The position numbers and the translations under genes were made by a program. 64,000 bases of DNA from RGIG4097 sp937885645 (GTDB lineage: Bacteria > Bacillota > Clostridia > Christensenellales > CAG-917). Position 1 is the first letter of the stretch; the number at the start of each line of letters is the position of its first letter. Of this stretch, positions 7,105-15,472 are shown one piece after another. The stretch is from NCBI GenBank assembly GCA_937885645.1, contig CALABJ010000017.1, positions 62,001-126,000 of the forward strand, written 5' to 3'. The notes under the pieces are model-generated. The model saw only the letters and a list, made by a program, of their open reading frames with translations, searched no databases and was not told the DNA's origin.

Positions 7105-7779
7105 ATGAAAAAAGCAATATTTATCGACATCGACAATACCCTCCTTGACTTTGACAAGTGCGCATATCTTTCTATGAAGCGCTCCTTTGAGGATTTCGGT
7201 CTCCCTTTTGACGACAGTATGTTTGACACCTTTGAGAGAGTCAATCTATCTCTTTGGCATAGCCTCGAAAATGGACATATATCAAAAGATCAACTCTTCA
7301 AAATAAGATGGTCAACCGTCCTTGCCGCCCTCAACGTGAAGGCAGATGGCATTTTGATGGAAAAACAATTCAAGCACTACATAAACACCGTTGCAATCAC
7401 CATAGATTACGCAAAAGAAATCCTTGAATATCTTTCATCAAAATATAAGGTGTATGCCACCAGCAACGCTACATACGAGCAACAAATTTCAAGACTTAAA
7501 AATGCGGATTTTGACAAGTATTTCAGCGGATATTTCATCTCTGAAAAGGTGGGTTTTGAAAAACCTAGCAAGGAGTTTTTCGACGGCTGTTTTGCATCTC
7601 TCCCTTACTCAGTGGACGAGGTGACAATGATTGGCGACTCCCCCACCGCGGACATAAAAGGTGGTGTGAAATATGGTCTTGACACGATTTGGTTTAATCA
7701 TCGTGGAGAGAGTTTGCCCGATGATATCAAACCTAAATTCACCGTGAATCACTTGAAAGAAATTGAAAATATATTGTAA
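7105..7779 (+). CDS. HAD-family nucleotidase, YjjG-like
   Basis: The 224-residue protein carries all four HAD motifs: DIDNT at about 8-12 with the nucleophilic and acid aspartates, TSNA (motif II), the lysine in FEKPSKE (motif III) and GDSPTADIKGG (motif IV). Cap-domain length and sequence (YLSMKRSFEDFGLPF) resemble YjjG/YfnB pyrimidine 5'-nucleotidases, which clear non-canonical nucleotides in the cytoplasm. The substrate is inferred only from family resemblance. It is the last gene of the three-gene operon. Confidence 0.8.
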   Translation: MKKAIFIDIDNTLLDFDKCAYLSMKRSFEDFGLPFDDSMFDTFERVNLSLWHSLENGHISKDQLFKIRWSTVLAALNVKADGILMEKQFKHYINTVAITIDYAKEILEYLSSKYKVYATSNATYEQQISRLKNADFDKYFSGYFISEKVGFEKPSKEFFDGCFASLPYSVDEVTMIGDSPTADIKGGVKYGLDTIWFNHRGESLPDDIKPKFTVNHLKEIENIL

Positions 7780-7802
7780 AACAATATAAATCACCTTTTC
7801 AC

Positions 7803-7831
7803 TTGACTTTTGCCCCTGAAAAGTGTAGTAT
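7803..7831 (+). promoter_or_regulatory. Sigma-A-type promoter of the MATE gene
   Basis: TTGACT (7803-7808) and TAGTAT (7826-7831) are separated by exactly 17 bases. A start near 7838 would give a leader of about 97 nt. Confidence 0.65.
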
Positions 7832-7879
7832 CAAATCAATCGAATATCAATCTTGTTTTTGCCGTCGGGTAAAAACGCT

Positions 7880-7934
7880 GGCATCAGGACGCTCACCAGT
7901 AGACCTTTGAAGGTGACGTCAAGGTGCCTTTTTT
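7880..7934 (+). promoter_or_regulatory. Terminator-type leader hairpin directly before the MATE start codon
   Basis: GGCATC (7880-7885) pairs with GGTGCC (7923-7928), and GACG plus TCACC pair with GGTGA plus CGTC inside it, around a 14-nt loop; six T follow and the GTG start is the next base. The AAGGTG at 7921-7926, 8 bases before GTG, would be the ribosome binding site and is buried in the stem. The leader upstream (GCCGTCGGGTAAAAACGCTGGC) can pair GCC with GGC and overlaps the first arm, so an antiterminator is possible. No known riboswitch class is recognised. Confidence 0.6.
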
Positions 7935-9317
7935 GTGAGTATGACTGAGAAACACCCTTATCTTAAACCTTTTGCTAAATACGTTATGCTCAACGTCCTT
8001 GGAATGCTTGGGCTGTCTTGCTATATTTTGGCGGACACCTTTTTCATTTCAAAAGGTCTTGGCACCCTTGGTCTTACCGCACTGAATCTTGCTCTGCCTG
8101 TGTTCAGTTTCATACAAGGCGTGTCCCTTATGCTGGGCGTTGGCGGTGGCATAAAGTATGCTGTGGCAAAGGCTTCTGGAGATCAAAAGTCTGCAAACTC
8201 CACCTTCAGCGTCACACTGGTGCTGTCCGCGGTGCTTTCATTGATATTTGTGCTTCTTGGGGCTCTTGCATCAAGACCTCTTACAACTTTCCTCAAAGCA
8301 GACAGTGAAGTCTTTGAGATGACTCATCAATATCTCAAAGTCATACTTCTCTTTGCTCCTGCTTTTATTTTCAGCAATGTATTTGCAAGTTTTGTCCGCA
8401 ACGATGGAAATCCTAAACTGGCAATGTTTGCAACGTTATTTGGCAGTTTATTCAACATAGTATTTGACTACGTGCTCATCTTCCCTTGCGGTTTAGGCAT
8501 ACTTGGCGCAGTGCTTGCAACAGGCATCGCACCTGTCACAGGCATCGTCATTTGCGGATTCCACTGGATACTGAAAAAGGGTCCCCTCCGTGTTGCAAAA
8601 ACAGATTTCAAGCCTAAAACAGTGTTTTCAGTCCTCGGTCTTGGTCTGCCCTCTCTGGTGACAGAGTTTGCAGGTGGCATTGTTATGATTGTGTTCAACA
8701 GCGTCATTTTGGACCTTGAAGGCAACGTCGGTGTGTCTGCATATAGCGTGGTGGCAAACATCGCTTTCGTAGTTCTATCCATGTATTCTGGTGTTGCACA
8801 GGGTGTTCAACCTCTTCTCAGTGAGGCTCACGGAAGAAAGGATTTGAAGGCAAAAGACACCCTTCTCAAATACTCACTTTTAACTGTTGGTGTGGTGTCA
8901 AGTGTGATATACGTCTTCATCGCAGCATTTGCCCCTGAAATCACCGCAATCTTCAACAGCGAAAATAACGTGAGACTGGCAGAAATTGCTTCCTTTGGCA
9001 TGATAATCTACTTTATCGGCTCAATTTTCGCCAGCGGAAATGCAATCTTCTCAACCTACTTTGCTTCAATTGAAAAGCCTATCCCCTCGCAAGCCATAAC
9101 CATACTTAAAGGCCTTGTGATAATAATCCCTTTCATCTATCTATTTTCACACTTTATGGGCATGACGGGCGTGTGGCTTGCCTACGTCCTCACTGAGCTT
9201 ATTGTTCTTGTTATGGCAGTGGCAATCTATATCCTCTTCCGCAAACGTACAAAGAAGAAACTGCTGAAAGAAGCAAAAGTCGATGACATTCCTGAAAAAG
9301 TCACTTTTGAAAATTAA
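7935..9317 (+). CDS. MATE-family multidrug/Na+ antiporter
   Basis: The 460-residue membrane protein has about twelve hydrophobic segments and MATE signatures: GLGTLGLTALNLALPV in the first repeat, NVFASFVRNDGNPKLA, and LGLPSLVTEFAGGIVMIVFN opening the second half. MATE proteins export cationic drugs or metabolites using Na+ or H+ gradients. GTG at 7935 has AAGGTG at a good distance; ATG at 7941 is an alternative. A terminator-like hairpin just before the start suggests regulation by transcription attenuation. The tail is lysine-rich and cytoplasmic. Confidence 0.88.
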   Translation: MSMTEKHPYLKPFAKYVMLNVLGMLGLSCYILADTFFISKGLGTLGLTALNLALPVFSFIQGVSLMLGVGGGIKYAVAKASGDQKSANSTFSVTLVLSAVLSLIFVLLGALASRPLTTFLKADSEVFEMTHQYLKVILLFAPAFIFSNVFASFVRNDGNPKLAMFATLFGSLFNIVFDYVLIFPCGLGILGAVLATGIAPVTGIVICGFHWILKKGPLRVAKTDFKPKTVFSVLGLGLPSLVTEFAGGIVMIVFNSVILDLEGNVGVSAYSVVANIAFVVLSMYSGVAQGVQPLLSEAHGRKDLKAKDTLLKYSLLTVGVVSSVIYVFIAAFAPEITAIFNSENNVRLAEIASFGMIIYFIGSIFASGNAIFSTYFASIEKPIPSQAITILKGLVIIIPFIYLFSHFMGMTGVWLAYVLTELIVLVMAVAIYILFRKRTKKKLLKEAKVDDIPEKVTFEN

Positions 9318-9338
9318 CCCCTAGCAATTGCAAAAATA

Positions 9339-9362
9339 AAACCACACTTTGTGTGGTTTTTT
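9339..9362. terminator. Terminator after the MATE gene
   Basis: AAACCACAC and GTGTGGTTT pair around a very short loop, followed by T residues. Confidence 0.8.
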
Positions 9363-9433
9363 AATTTTATAAAAATGAAAACACACTTAGATGCACCGTG
9401 CAAAACCTTAGCAATTTCAGCATAATCTTAAAA

Positions 9434-9552
9434 AAACGTGATATTTGGATGGATGACAAGAAAGAAAAACTCACAGGGGTCGTAGCGTACTTATCGTACG
9501 TGAGAATCCTGTGAGTTGAATCTGCCGAAGTCAGGCGCCAAATAGCGCGTTT
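9434..9552. ncRNA. Candidate structured element 1 of 3
   Basis: Nested stems: AAACG/CGTTT and TATTTGG/CCAAATA (outer), a possible TGAC/GTCA, AACTCACAGG (9468-9477)/CCTGTGAGTT (9508-9517), and an apical CGTAC-TTATC-GTACG (9486-9500). It lies in the 464-base gap between the convergent MATE and obgE genes, which has no coding frame. Orientation is unknown. Confidence 0.55.
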
Positions 9553-9559
9553 GTTGAAA

Positions 9560-9659
9560 AGTATTAAAAGGCATCACAGTGATGTATAATGAGAAAAGCC
9601 TCAGCTTTCCGACTGATACGTACTTGTTGTACGTGACTGGTTCTCATTTGAGAGAATAT
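9560..9659. ncRNA. Candidate structured element 2 of 3
   Basis: AATGAGAA (9588-9595) pairs with TTCTCATT (9641-9648). The apical stem is CGTAC-TTGTT-GTACG (9619-9633). CATCAC/GTGATG forms a small side hairpin on the 5' side. The outer stem is weak compared with the other two elements. Confidence 0.5.
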
Positions 9660-9783
9660 AAAAAGGCAATAAATCGATGAAGAGCGCGAAAAAGCCCTGA
9701 TAGACCGTCCGCAGTGTACTTAGCGTACATAAGGGTGGGATATCAGGGCTTTGACAATGCTATTCGCGATTTAGTGCCTTTTT
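9660..9783. ncRNA. Candidate structured element 3 of 3
   Basis: Stems from outside in: AAAAAGGCA/TGCCTTTTT, TAAATCG/CGATTTA, GAAGAGC with GCTATTC (one mismatch), AAAGCCCTGATA (9691-9702)/TATCAGGGCTTT (9741-9752), and an apical TGTAC-TTAGC-GTACA (9715-9729). The outer stem ends in a T run overlapping the obgE stop codon, so it could also end a plus-strand transcript. Confidence 0.55.
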
Positions 9784-11044
9784 AGTCGTACCACTCAAAT
9801 TCGATGTCACCGATTGATACTATATCTCCTTCCTTTATGCCCATCTTGCGTAGGTCATGCATGACGCCACGGTCTTTGAGGACTTTTTGGAAGAAGGCAA
9901 AGGAATCGGTGTCAGAGATTGTGACGTTTTGGATGAGGAAGTCAACAAGACCACCATCCACAAAGAATGTTCCGTCGGGAAGACGCTCGATGGTGTATTT
10001 TTGGTCAGACTTCTCTTCCAAGGTGAAGAGTTCATTGATTTCTTCACGGCTGGGAGGAGGCAATTCATCCACTTGTTGCTTGATGTCGGTGAGCAAATCT
10101 TTGAGGCCTTCACCAATGATTGCACTGATTAGATGCACCTTTTTGCCGATTTTCTTTGAGAATTCTTCAAGGTAGGCAGGGTCTTCAAGCATATCTGCTT
10201 TGTTGGCTACAACGATTTGAGGAAGTGAGCCAAGTTTCAAGGAATAGGCTTCAAGTTCTTGATTGATTTTGTGATAATCATCAAGAGGATCTCGGCCCTC
10301 ACTGCCACTTATATCTACGATGTGGACAATGAGGCGGACTCGTTCAATGTGGCGCAGGAAGTAGTGCCCAAGACCTGCTCCGTCACTGGCACCTTCAATA
10401 AGTCCGGGGATGTCTGCGATGACAAATGAATCGTCAAACATTTGCACGACACCCAAGTTGGGATTGATGGTTGTGAAATGGTAGTTGGCAATTTTGGGCT
10501 TGGCTGAAGTCAACATTGAAAGAAGTGTTGACTTGCCAACGTTGGGGAATCCAACAAGACCTACATCTGCGATTGTTTTCAGTTCAAGGGTGACTTGGTG
10601 CTCTTCTGTGGTTTCACCAAGTTGTGAGAATGAAGGGGCTTGACGTTGCGCGTGTGCAAAACGCATATTGCCCTTTCCACCGCGTCCGCCTTTCAGTGCA
10701 ACAAATTCCTCACCATCGTCAAAGAGGTCGGCGATGACGTTGCCTGACTCAGTGTCACGGATGACTGTACCTGTGGGGACTTTTATGACAAGGTTCTGTC
10801 CGCATTTGCCTGTGCAACACTTAGGACCACCTGAAGTGCCGTTTTCTGCACGGAAGTGTTTTTTGAACTTGAAATCGATGAGGGTGTTCATATCCTTGTC
10901 TGCAACAAAGATGACGTCACCACCATTGCCACCATCACCACCGTCGGGACCGCCGTTGGGGACGTACTTTTCTCTATGGAAAGACACGGCGCCATTTCCG
11001 CCGTTGCCTGCTTTTATGAAGATTTTTACGTAATCTAGAAACAT
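9782..11044 (-). CDS. obgE: GTPase Obg/CgtA
   Basis: The 420-residue protein has the glycine-rich Obg domain (about 1-158, with GGDGGNGGDV), the GTPase domain with G1 GFPNVGKST, the switch segment NYHFTTINPNLG, G3 DIPGLIEGA and G4 NKAD, and a C-terminal OCT domain (about 345-420, ending IGDIEFEWYD). Obg associates with the 50S subunit and is needed for ribosome maturation and, in Bacillus, for stress and sporulation control. The start MFLDYVKIFIKAG is the family-typical N-terminus. It lies 36 bases downstream of the nfnB-like gene on the same strand. Confidence 0.95.
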   Translation of the reverse strand: MFLDYVKIFIKAGNGGNGAVSFHREKYVPNGGPDGGDGGNGGDVIFVADKDMNTLIDFKFKKHFRAENGTSGGPKCCTGKCGQNLVIKVPTGTVIRDTESGNVIADLFDDGEEFVALKGGRGGKGNMRFAHAQRQAPSFSQLGETTEEHQVTLELKTIADVGLVGFPNVGKSTLLSMLTSAKPKIANYHFTTINPNLGVVQMFDDSFVIADIPGLIEGASDGAGLGHYFLRHIERVRLIVHIVDISGSEGRDPLDDYHKINQELEAYSLKLGSLPQIVVANKADMLEDPAYLEEFSKKIGKKVHLISAIIGEGLKDLLTDIKQQVDELPPPSREEINELFTLEEKSDQKYTIERLPDGTFFVDGGLVDFLIQNVTISDTDSFAFFQKVLKDRGVMHDLRKMGIKEGDIVSIGDIEFEWYD

Positions 11045-11080
11045 AATGCACCTTTTTCTGTTGTGTGGTGTGATTATATA

Positions 11081-12448
11081 CTATTTTTCAACACTTTGCA
11101 ATTCGTTTAATATGGCTTTTGCAGACTTTTTGCCTGCTCCCATTGCAAGAATAACCGTGGCAGCGCCTGTCATGGCGTCTCCGCCTGCGTATAGGCGAGG
11201 AACGGACGTTAGTCCGTTTTCGTCTGCAACGATGGTGCCCTTGGGGCTAAACTCAAGTGATGCAAAACTATTTTTGATGATAGGATTTGGGGACGTGCCA
11301 AGGGCGACTATGACCTCATCGCATTCGATGTCATACTCACTGTCCTTGACTTCAACAGGGCGACGGCGTCCGCTGGCATCAGGCTCACCAAGTTCCATCT
11401 TAATGAGACACATACCTGTCACTTTTCCGTCTTTTCCAAGGATTTCCACAGGGTTTGTCAGAAGATTGAATTCGATTCCTTCCTCTTCCGCATGGTGGAT
11501 TTCCTCTTCACGGGCGGGCATTTCTGCTCTACTGCGACGATAGACAAGGCGGACGTCTGCACCTAGACGACGAGCGGTGCGAGCGGCGTCCATTGCCACA
11601 TTGCCTGCGCCTACAACAACAACGGACTTGCCAAGCAAAACGGGTGTTGCTGAGTCTGTCTTGTATGCTTTCATCAAATTGACTCGGGTGAGATATTCGT
11701 TTGCAGAATACACTCCACCAAGATTTTCCCCCTTTATACGCAAGAACATAGGAAGTCCTGCCCCTGAGCCAATGAAAACTGCATCGTATTCTTCAAGAAG
11801 TTCGTCAACAAAAATTGTTTTGCCAACAACTACGTTTGTTTCAATTTTGACACCCATATCTACAAGTTTCTCAATCTCTTTGCGGACAAGTTCCTTAGGA
11901 AGACGAAACTCGGGGATGCCATATACAAGCACTCCACCTGCTTCGTGAAGAGCCTCATATACTACAACGTTGACACCTGCTTTTGCAAGGTCACTAGCGC
12001 AAGTAAGACCGGCAGGTCCACTACCTACAACTGCAACTTTGAAGCGGTTAGATGCCTGTTTTTCTGGCTTAATACCCTTTTCAAGTGCCCAGTCTGCCAC
12101 GTATCTTTCAAGGCTTCCTATTGCCACTGAGCCACCAAGTTTTACCTTGCGGACGCAGAGGTTTTCGCATTGGTGCTCCTGAGGACAAACTCTGCCACAA
12201 ATTGCGGGAAGATTGTTGTCAAGGGTGATGGTGTGATATGCGCCCTCAACGTCCCCCTCTTTCAGTTGAGAAATAAATACAGGGATTTTGACTCCAACAG
12301 GACAACCTGCCATACAAGGTGCGTGCTTGCAATTAAGACATCTACTTGCTTCTTCAAGAGCAAGGGCGGGAGTGTAGCCTAAAGCAACTTCTTTGAAGTT
12401 GTGGATTCTTTCATTTGGTGCCTGTGTGGGCATAATTGTTCTATCCAT
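11081..12448 (-). CDS. nfnB: NfnB/SudA-like NADPH-binding flavoprotein (GltD family)
   Basis: The protein carries two N-terminal [4Fe-4S] cysteine groups (CLNCKHAPCMAGC and CGRVCPQEHQCENLC), then an FAD-binding GSGPAGLTCASDLAKAG and an NADPH-binding GAGNVAMDAARTARRLGA. Together with the adjacent NfnA-like subunit this fits NfnAB, which bifurcates electrons between NADPH and the NADH/ferredoxin pair in the cytoplasm. I place the start at the ATG at 12448 (MDRTIMPTQ), behind TAGGGGG; the frame extends 25 codons upstream but would overlap the preceding gene. Glutamate synthase small subunit is the alternative, but no large subunit gene is nearby. Confidence 0.85.
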   Translation of the reverse strand: MDRTIMPTQAPNERIHNFKEVALGYTPALALEEASRCLNCKHAPCMAGCPVGVKIPVFISQLKEGDVEGAYHTITLDNNLPAICGRVCPQEHQCENLCVRKVKLGGSVAIGSLERYVADWALEKGIKPEKQASNRFKVAVVGSGPAGLTCASDLAKAGVNVVVYEALHEAGGVLVYGIPEFRLPKELVRKEIEKLVDMGVKIETNVVVGKTIFVDELLEEYDAVFIGSGAGLPMFLRIKGENLGGVYSANEYLTRVNLMKAYKTDSATPVLLGKSVVVVGAGNVAMDAARTARRLGADVRLVYRRSRAEMPAREEEIHHAEEEGIEFNLLTNPVEILGKDGKVTGMCLIKMELGEPDASGRRRPVEVKDSEYDIECDEVIVALGTSPNPIIKNSFASLEFSPKGTIVADENGLTSVPRLYAGGDAMTGAATVILAMGAGKKSAKAILNELQSVEK

Positions 12449-12449
12449 A

Positions 12450-13274
12450 CTACCCCCTAATATTGCAAACATGAGCTTGCTCAAACTCTCTATAGGTGGA
12501 CGAGCGTGCAATTGCTTCGTCAAAATCTACTTTTGCTCCGTCAAATTCAGGGCCGTCAATGCAAGCGTATTTCACCTTGCCATCAACTGTCAAACGACAG
12601 CATCCGCACATGCCTGTGCCGTCAACCATCATTGAATTCATGCTGACAACTGACTTTATACCATATTTCTCTGCCAGTTTTGCCACAAATTTCATCATCA
12701 CAAGAGGACCAACTGCAAAAATTACGTCAAATTTCTTTCCACTTTCAACAAGTGCAGTTATTTCATCGGTGACAAGACCGCGTCTTCCCTTACTGCCGTC
12801 ATCGGTGACGTAGTGAGTGGGGGCAAGAGCGGTGAATTCATCTTCATAGAAGAAAAGGCTTTTGTTTCTTGCGCCTAAAATAATTTCAAACTTTTTGCCT
12901 TTTGAGTGCAATTCCTTTGCTTGAGGATAGATAACAGCAGAGCCAATTCCACCGCCAACGAGAAGGATATTTTCAAACTCGTCAAGGTCGGTAGGATTGC
13001 CAAGAGGGCCGACAAAATCACGAAGACACTCACCCTCTTTCATTGTGGCAAGTTTCATTGTTGTTGCGCCAACTTCTTGCACCATAATGGAAACTGTGCC
13101 ATTTTCACGGGAGTAATCGCAAATGGTGAAAGGCACTCTTTCTCCTTCACTGTCTGTGCGCAAAATGATAAATTGACCGGCACGGCAGTGTCTGGACACA
13201 AGAGGTGCGTATATCACATACTCGTTGACGCGGTCACACAAATACTTTTTTGAAACGATTTGGTATTTCTCCAT
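12450..13274 (-). CDS. nfnA: NfnA/SudB-like FAD/[2Fe-2S] NAD-binding subunit
   Basis: The 274-residue protein belongs to the ferredoxin-NADP reductase fold used by PyrK, SudB and NfnA: an N-terminal flavin-binding barrel (RVPFTICDY), an NAD-binding region with LLVGGGIGSAVIYP, and a C-terminal [2Fe-2S] motif around GMCGCCRLTV and YACIDGPEFDG. It ends directly before the start of the NfnB-like gene, so the two subunits are translated together. The pair lets the cell make NADPH from NADH plus reduced ferredoxin. Confidence 0.85.
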   Translation of the reverse strand: MEKYQIVSKKYLCDRVNEYVIYAPLVSRHCRAGQFIILRTDSEGERVPFTICDYSRENGTVSIMVQEVGATTMKLATMKEGECLRDFVGPLGNPTDLDEFENILLVGGGIGSAVIYPQAKELHSKGKKFEIILGARNKSLFFYEDEFTALAPTHYVTDDGSKGRRGLVTDEITALVESGKKFDVIFAVGPLVMMKFVAKLAEKYGIKSVVSMNSMMVDGTGMCGCCRLTVDGKVKYACIDGPEFDGAKVDFDEAIARSSTYREFEQAHVCNIRG

Positions 13275-13314
13275 GATTTTATCCTAAAAAACGATGATTT
13301 TGAGAAAAGTATTC

Positions 13315-13941
13315 TCAATTTTGGCTGTTTTTATAGTGGTTGCAGTGGTTTTTCAAAGGACACTCTCCACAATTTGGCTTTTTTGCGGTGCAAACGTATC
13401 TGCCATGAAAGATGAGATAATGGTGAAGTTTTGACCAAACTTCCTCGTCAAAACCTGCCATCAACTGCTCCTCTACCTTTTCTGGCGTGTCGCCATTTGC
13501 TATGCCTAAACGATTGGAAACTCTAAACACGTGGGTGTCAACTGCGATTGCATTTTTGCCAAATGCAACTGCACTGACTACGTTGGCGGTCTTGCGACCT
13601 ACCCCACTGAGTTTCATAAGTTCCTCTCTCGTTTCGGGCACTCCGCCGAGGGCAAGGACGCTTGCAGACATTTCTTTGATTGACTTTGCTTTGTTGTGAT
13701 AGAATCCACAGGAGTGGATATGCTCTTCAAGTTCCTCTATGGGCATATTGACAAACGCCTCAGGGGTTGAGGCAATCTTGAAAAGGTCCTTGGTGACCAA
13801 ATTGACACGCTTGTCCGTGCATTGGGCAGACAAAATCACCGCTACGAGAAGCTCGAAGGGGGTGGTGAAGTCCAGCTCACATTTGGCATCAGCGTGCAAC
13901 GTGGACAAAAGATTGTAGATTTCTTCGTTGGTTTTTGTCAT
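13315..13941 (-). CDS. nth: Endonuclease III
   Basis: The roughly 208-residue protein has the helix-hairpin-helix LSGVGRKTANVV with the catalytic lysine, the catalytic aspartate in AVDTHVFRVSNRLG and the [4Fe-4S] ligands C-X6-C-X2-C-X5-C (CTAKKPNCGECPLKNHC). It removes oxidised pyrimidines from DNA and cleaves the abasic site. The start is probably ATG at 13941; a TTG six bases upstream is possible. It lies 40 bases upstream of nfnA and may be co-transcribed with it. Confidence 0.93.
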   Translation of the reverse strand: MTKTNEEIYNLLSTLHADAKCELDFTTPFELLVAVILSAQCTDKRVNLVTKDLFKIASTPEAFVNMPIEELEEHIHSCGFYHNKAKSIKEMSASVLALGGVPETREELMKLSGVGRKTANVVSAVAFGKNAIAVDTHVFRVSNRLGIANGDTPEKVEEQLMAGFDEEVWSKLHHYLIFHGRYVCTAKKPNCGECPLKNHCNHYKNSQN

Positions 13942-13982
13942 ACACAAATAATATCACTTCACGCGTGTTTTATCAAGCGCAA

Positions 13983-14016
13983 TAAGGAACTCCACTCCTA
14001 AGTTCCTTAAAATTTT
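13983..14016 (-). terminator. Terminator of the DUF3343 gene
   Basis: AAGGAACT and AGTTCCTT pair around an 8-nt loop; T residues follow on the minus strand. Confidence 0.65.
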
Positions 14017-14255
14017 ACACTTTTTCCGTCACTATTCAAGTAAAATCTGCCGATGACTGAGTTGTATCTCCCCCTTTCAAGGACTTGCATGGCAACGGGT
14101 AAGTTGCGGACTAGGCATTTTACAGACAATCCACAGCCTACTGACGCCGATGAGGGCGTGTTGATGAGGGTGGCGGATATGCGATAGACTGCAAGTTGCT
14201 CATAGTAGAGTGCCGCTTCTCTTCTGGAACGGAACGCAATAAAAAACTCTCTCAT
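14007..14255 (-). CDS. DUF3343 protein
   Basis: The 82-residue protein begins MREFFIAFRSRREAALYYEQ, with the central SVGCGLSVKC motif and two conserved cysteines, as in the DUF3343 family (putative selenium or sulphur carrier-like proteins). It is transcribed away from a cysteine-desulfurase-like gene, with only 110 bases between the two starts. These families are often neighbours in Clostridia, where they are suspected to act in sulphur or selenium handling. The role here is inference. Confidence 0.75.
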   Translation of the reverse strand: MREFFIAFRSRREAALYYEQLAVYRISATLINTPSSASVGCGLSVKCLVRNLPVAMQVLERGRYNSVIGRFYLNSDGKSVKF

Positions 14256-14365
14256 AACTCTCTCTCCAAAATATATGTATCCGTTCCTATTTATACTCTA
14301 CTCAATTCGACATTTTTTGGTGAAAAGCCTAGCAAACGGAAAACTGTGCGGTCATATACTATAAC

Positions 14366-15472
14366 ATGATTTATCTTGACAATGCAGCGACATCACATTT
14401 CAAACCTAAGTGCGTGTATGACGCTCTTCTTTACGATGTAAAAAATTCTGCAAACAGCGGGCGCAGTGGACATAAACTTGCCCTATCTCGCTCGCTAGCC
14501 ATTGAAAATTCAAGGTCATACCTTCTTGAAAAGTTCGGTGGAGATCATCTTGTGTTCACAAAAAACTGCACCGAGGCCTTGAATTTGGGCATTTTGGGTT
14601 ATTTGACGGAGGGAATGAAGGTTGTCACCACAGAAAACGAGCATAATAGCGTGCTGCGCCCTCTTTACGCCCTTGAACGACGTGGGGTGATAACTTTACT
14701 CGTCCTGCCCGTAATTGACGGAAAAACGCCCTTTGAGAGCCTCGTAGAGGCTGGGAAGACGGCGGACCTCGTTGTGGTGAGCCTTGCATCTAACGTTTTG
14801 GGGGCAACGGTTGATATCCCTGCACTAAAATCAGCACTGAAAAACTCAAATGCTAAGATCCTTGTGGACGGTGCACAGGGTGTGCCATATATTCCTTTCG
14901 ATATGAATTCTGCGGATATGCTTGCCCTTCCTGCCCATAAAGGGCTTCACGGGGTGCAAGGGGTGGGCGCGCTAATCTTCAACGATGACGTGAAATTGAA
15001 TCCTATCCTCTATGGTGGCACGGGGACGGAATCTTTCAGCCCATATCAACCTACCACTATCCCCGAGTGCTTTGAATCAGGCACTATGTTTTCAGGAGGG
15101 ATATGTGCTTTTGGTGAGGGAGCTAGGTGGACTTTTGATCGAGTTGATAAAATACGCAAGATTGTCCGCTCTTTGGCAACCGAATGCGCCTATAACCTTA
15201 AAAATATGGGCATGATGGTGTATTCTAAGGAATATGACACCGGCATCGTCACTTTCAACATTGACGACAAGGACTCCCAACAAGTGGCATCTAGCCTTGA
15301 CGAAATGGGTTTTGCGGTCCGTGGGGGTGTCCATTGTGCGCCCCTCATTCACAAACGGCTTGGCACGGACAAGCAAGGTGCGGTGAGAGTCAGTTTCGGT
15401 GTAAATAACACCGAAAGGGATTTAATAAAGTTGCTGTCTACCGTTGAAAAAATCAAAGGTCAAGGACTTTGA
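14366..15472 (+). CDS. Class V aminotransferase, cysteine desulfurase/selenocysteine lyase-like
   Basis: The 368-residue protein opens with IYLDNAATSHFKP. It carries the PLP-binding lysine in PAHKGLHGVQGVG and the catalytic cysteine in RGGVHCAPLIHK near the C-terminus, both typical of SufS/CsdA-type enzymes. These move sulphur or selenium from (seleno)cysteine onto an acceptor. The divergent DUF3343 gene is the likely functional partner. TATACT lies only about 10 bases before the ATG and no ribosome binding site is visible, so a leaderless transcript is possible. Its last 20 bases overlap the convergent protease gene. Confidence 0.85.
   Translation: MIYLDNAATSHFKPKCVYDALLYDVKNSANSGRSGHKLALSRSLAIENSRSYLLEKFGGDHLVFTKNCTEALNLGILGYLTEGMKVVTTENEHNSVLRPLYALERRGVITLLVLPVIDGKTPFESLVEAGKTADLVVVSLASNVLGATVDIPALKSALKNSNAKILVDGAQGVPYIPFDMNSADMLALPAHKGLHGVQGVGALIFNDDVKLNPILYGGTGTESFSPYQPTTIPECFESGTMFSGGICAFGEGARWTFDRVDKIRKIVRSLATECAYNLKNMGMMVYSKEYDTGIVTFNIDDKDSQQVASSLDEMGFAVRGGVHCAPLIHKRLGTDKQGAVRVSFGVNNTERDLIKLLSTVEKIKGQGL

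Noticed and set aside
11081..12448. Glutamate synthase small subunit
   Set aside because: No large-subunit gene nearby and the adjoining flavin/[2Fe-2S] subunit fits the NfnAB pair instead.
12448..12523. N-terminal extension of the NfnB-like gene to 12523
   Set aside because: It would overlap the NfnA-like gene by over 70 bases, while the ATG at 12448 has a strong ribosome binding site and matches the family start.
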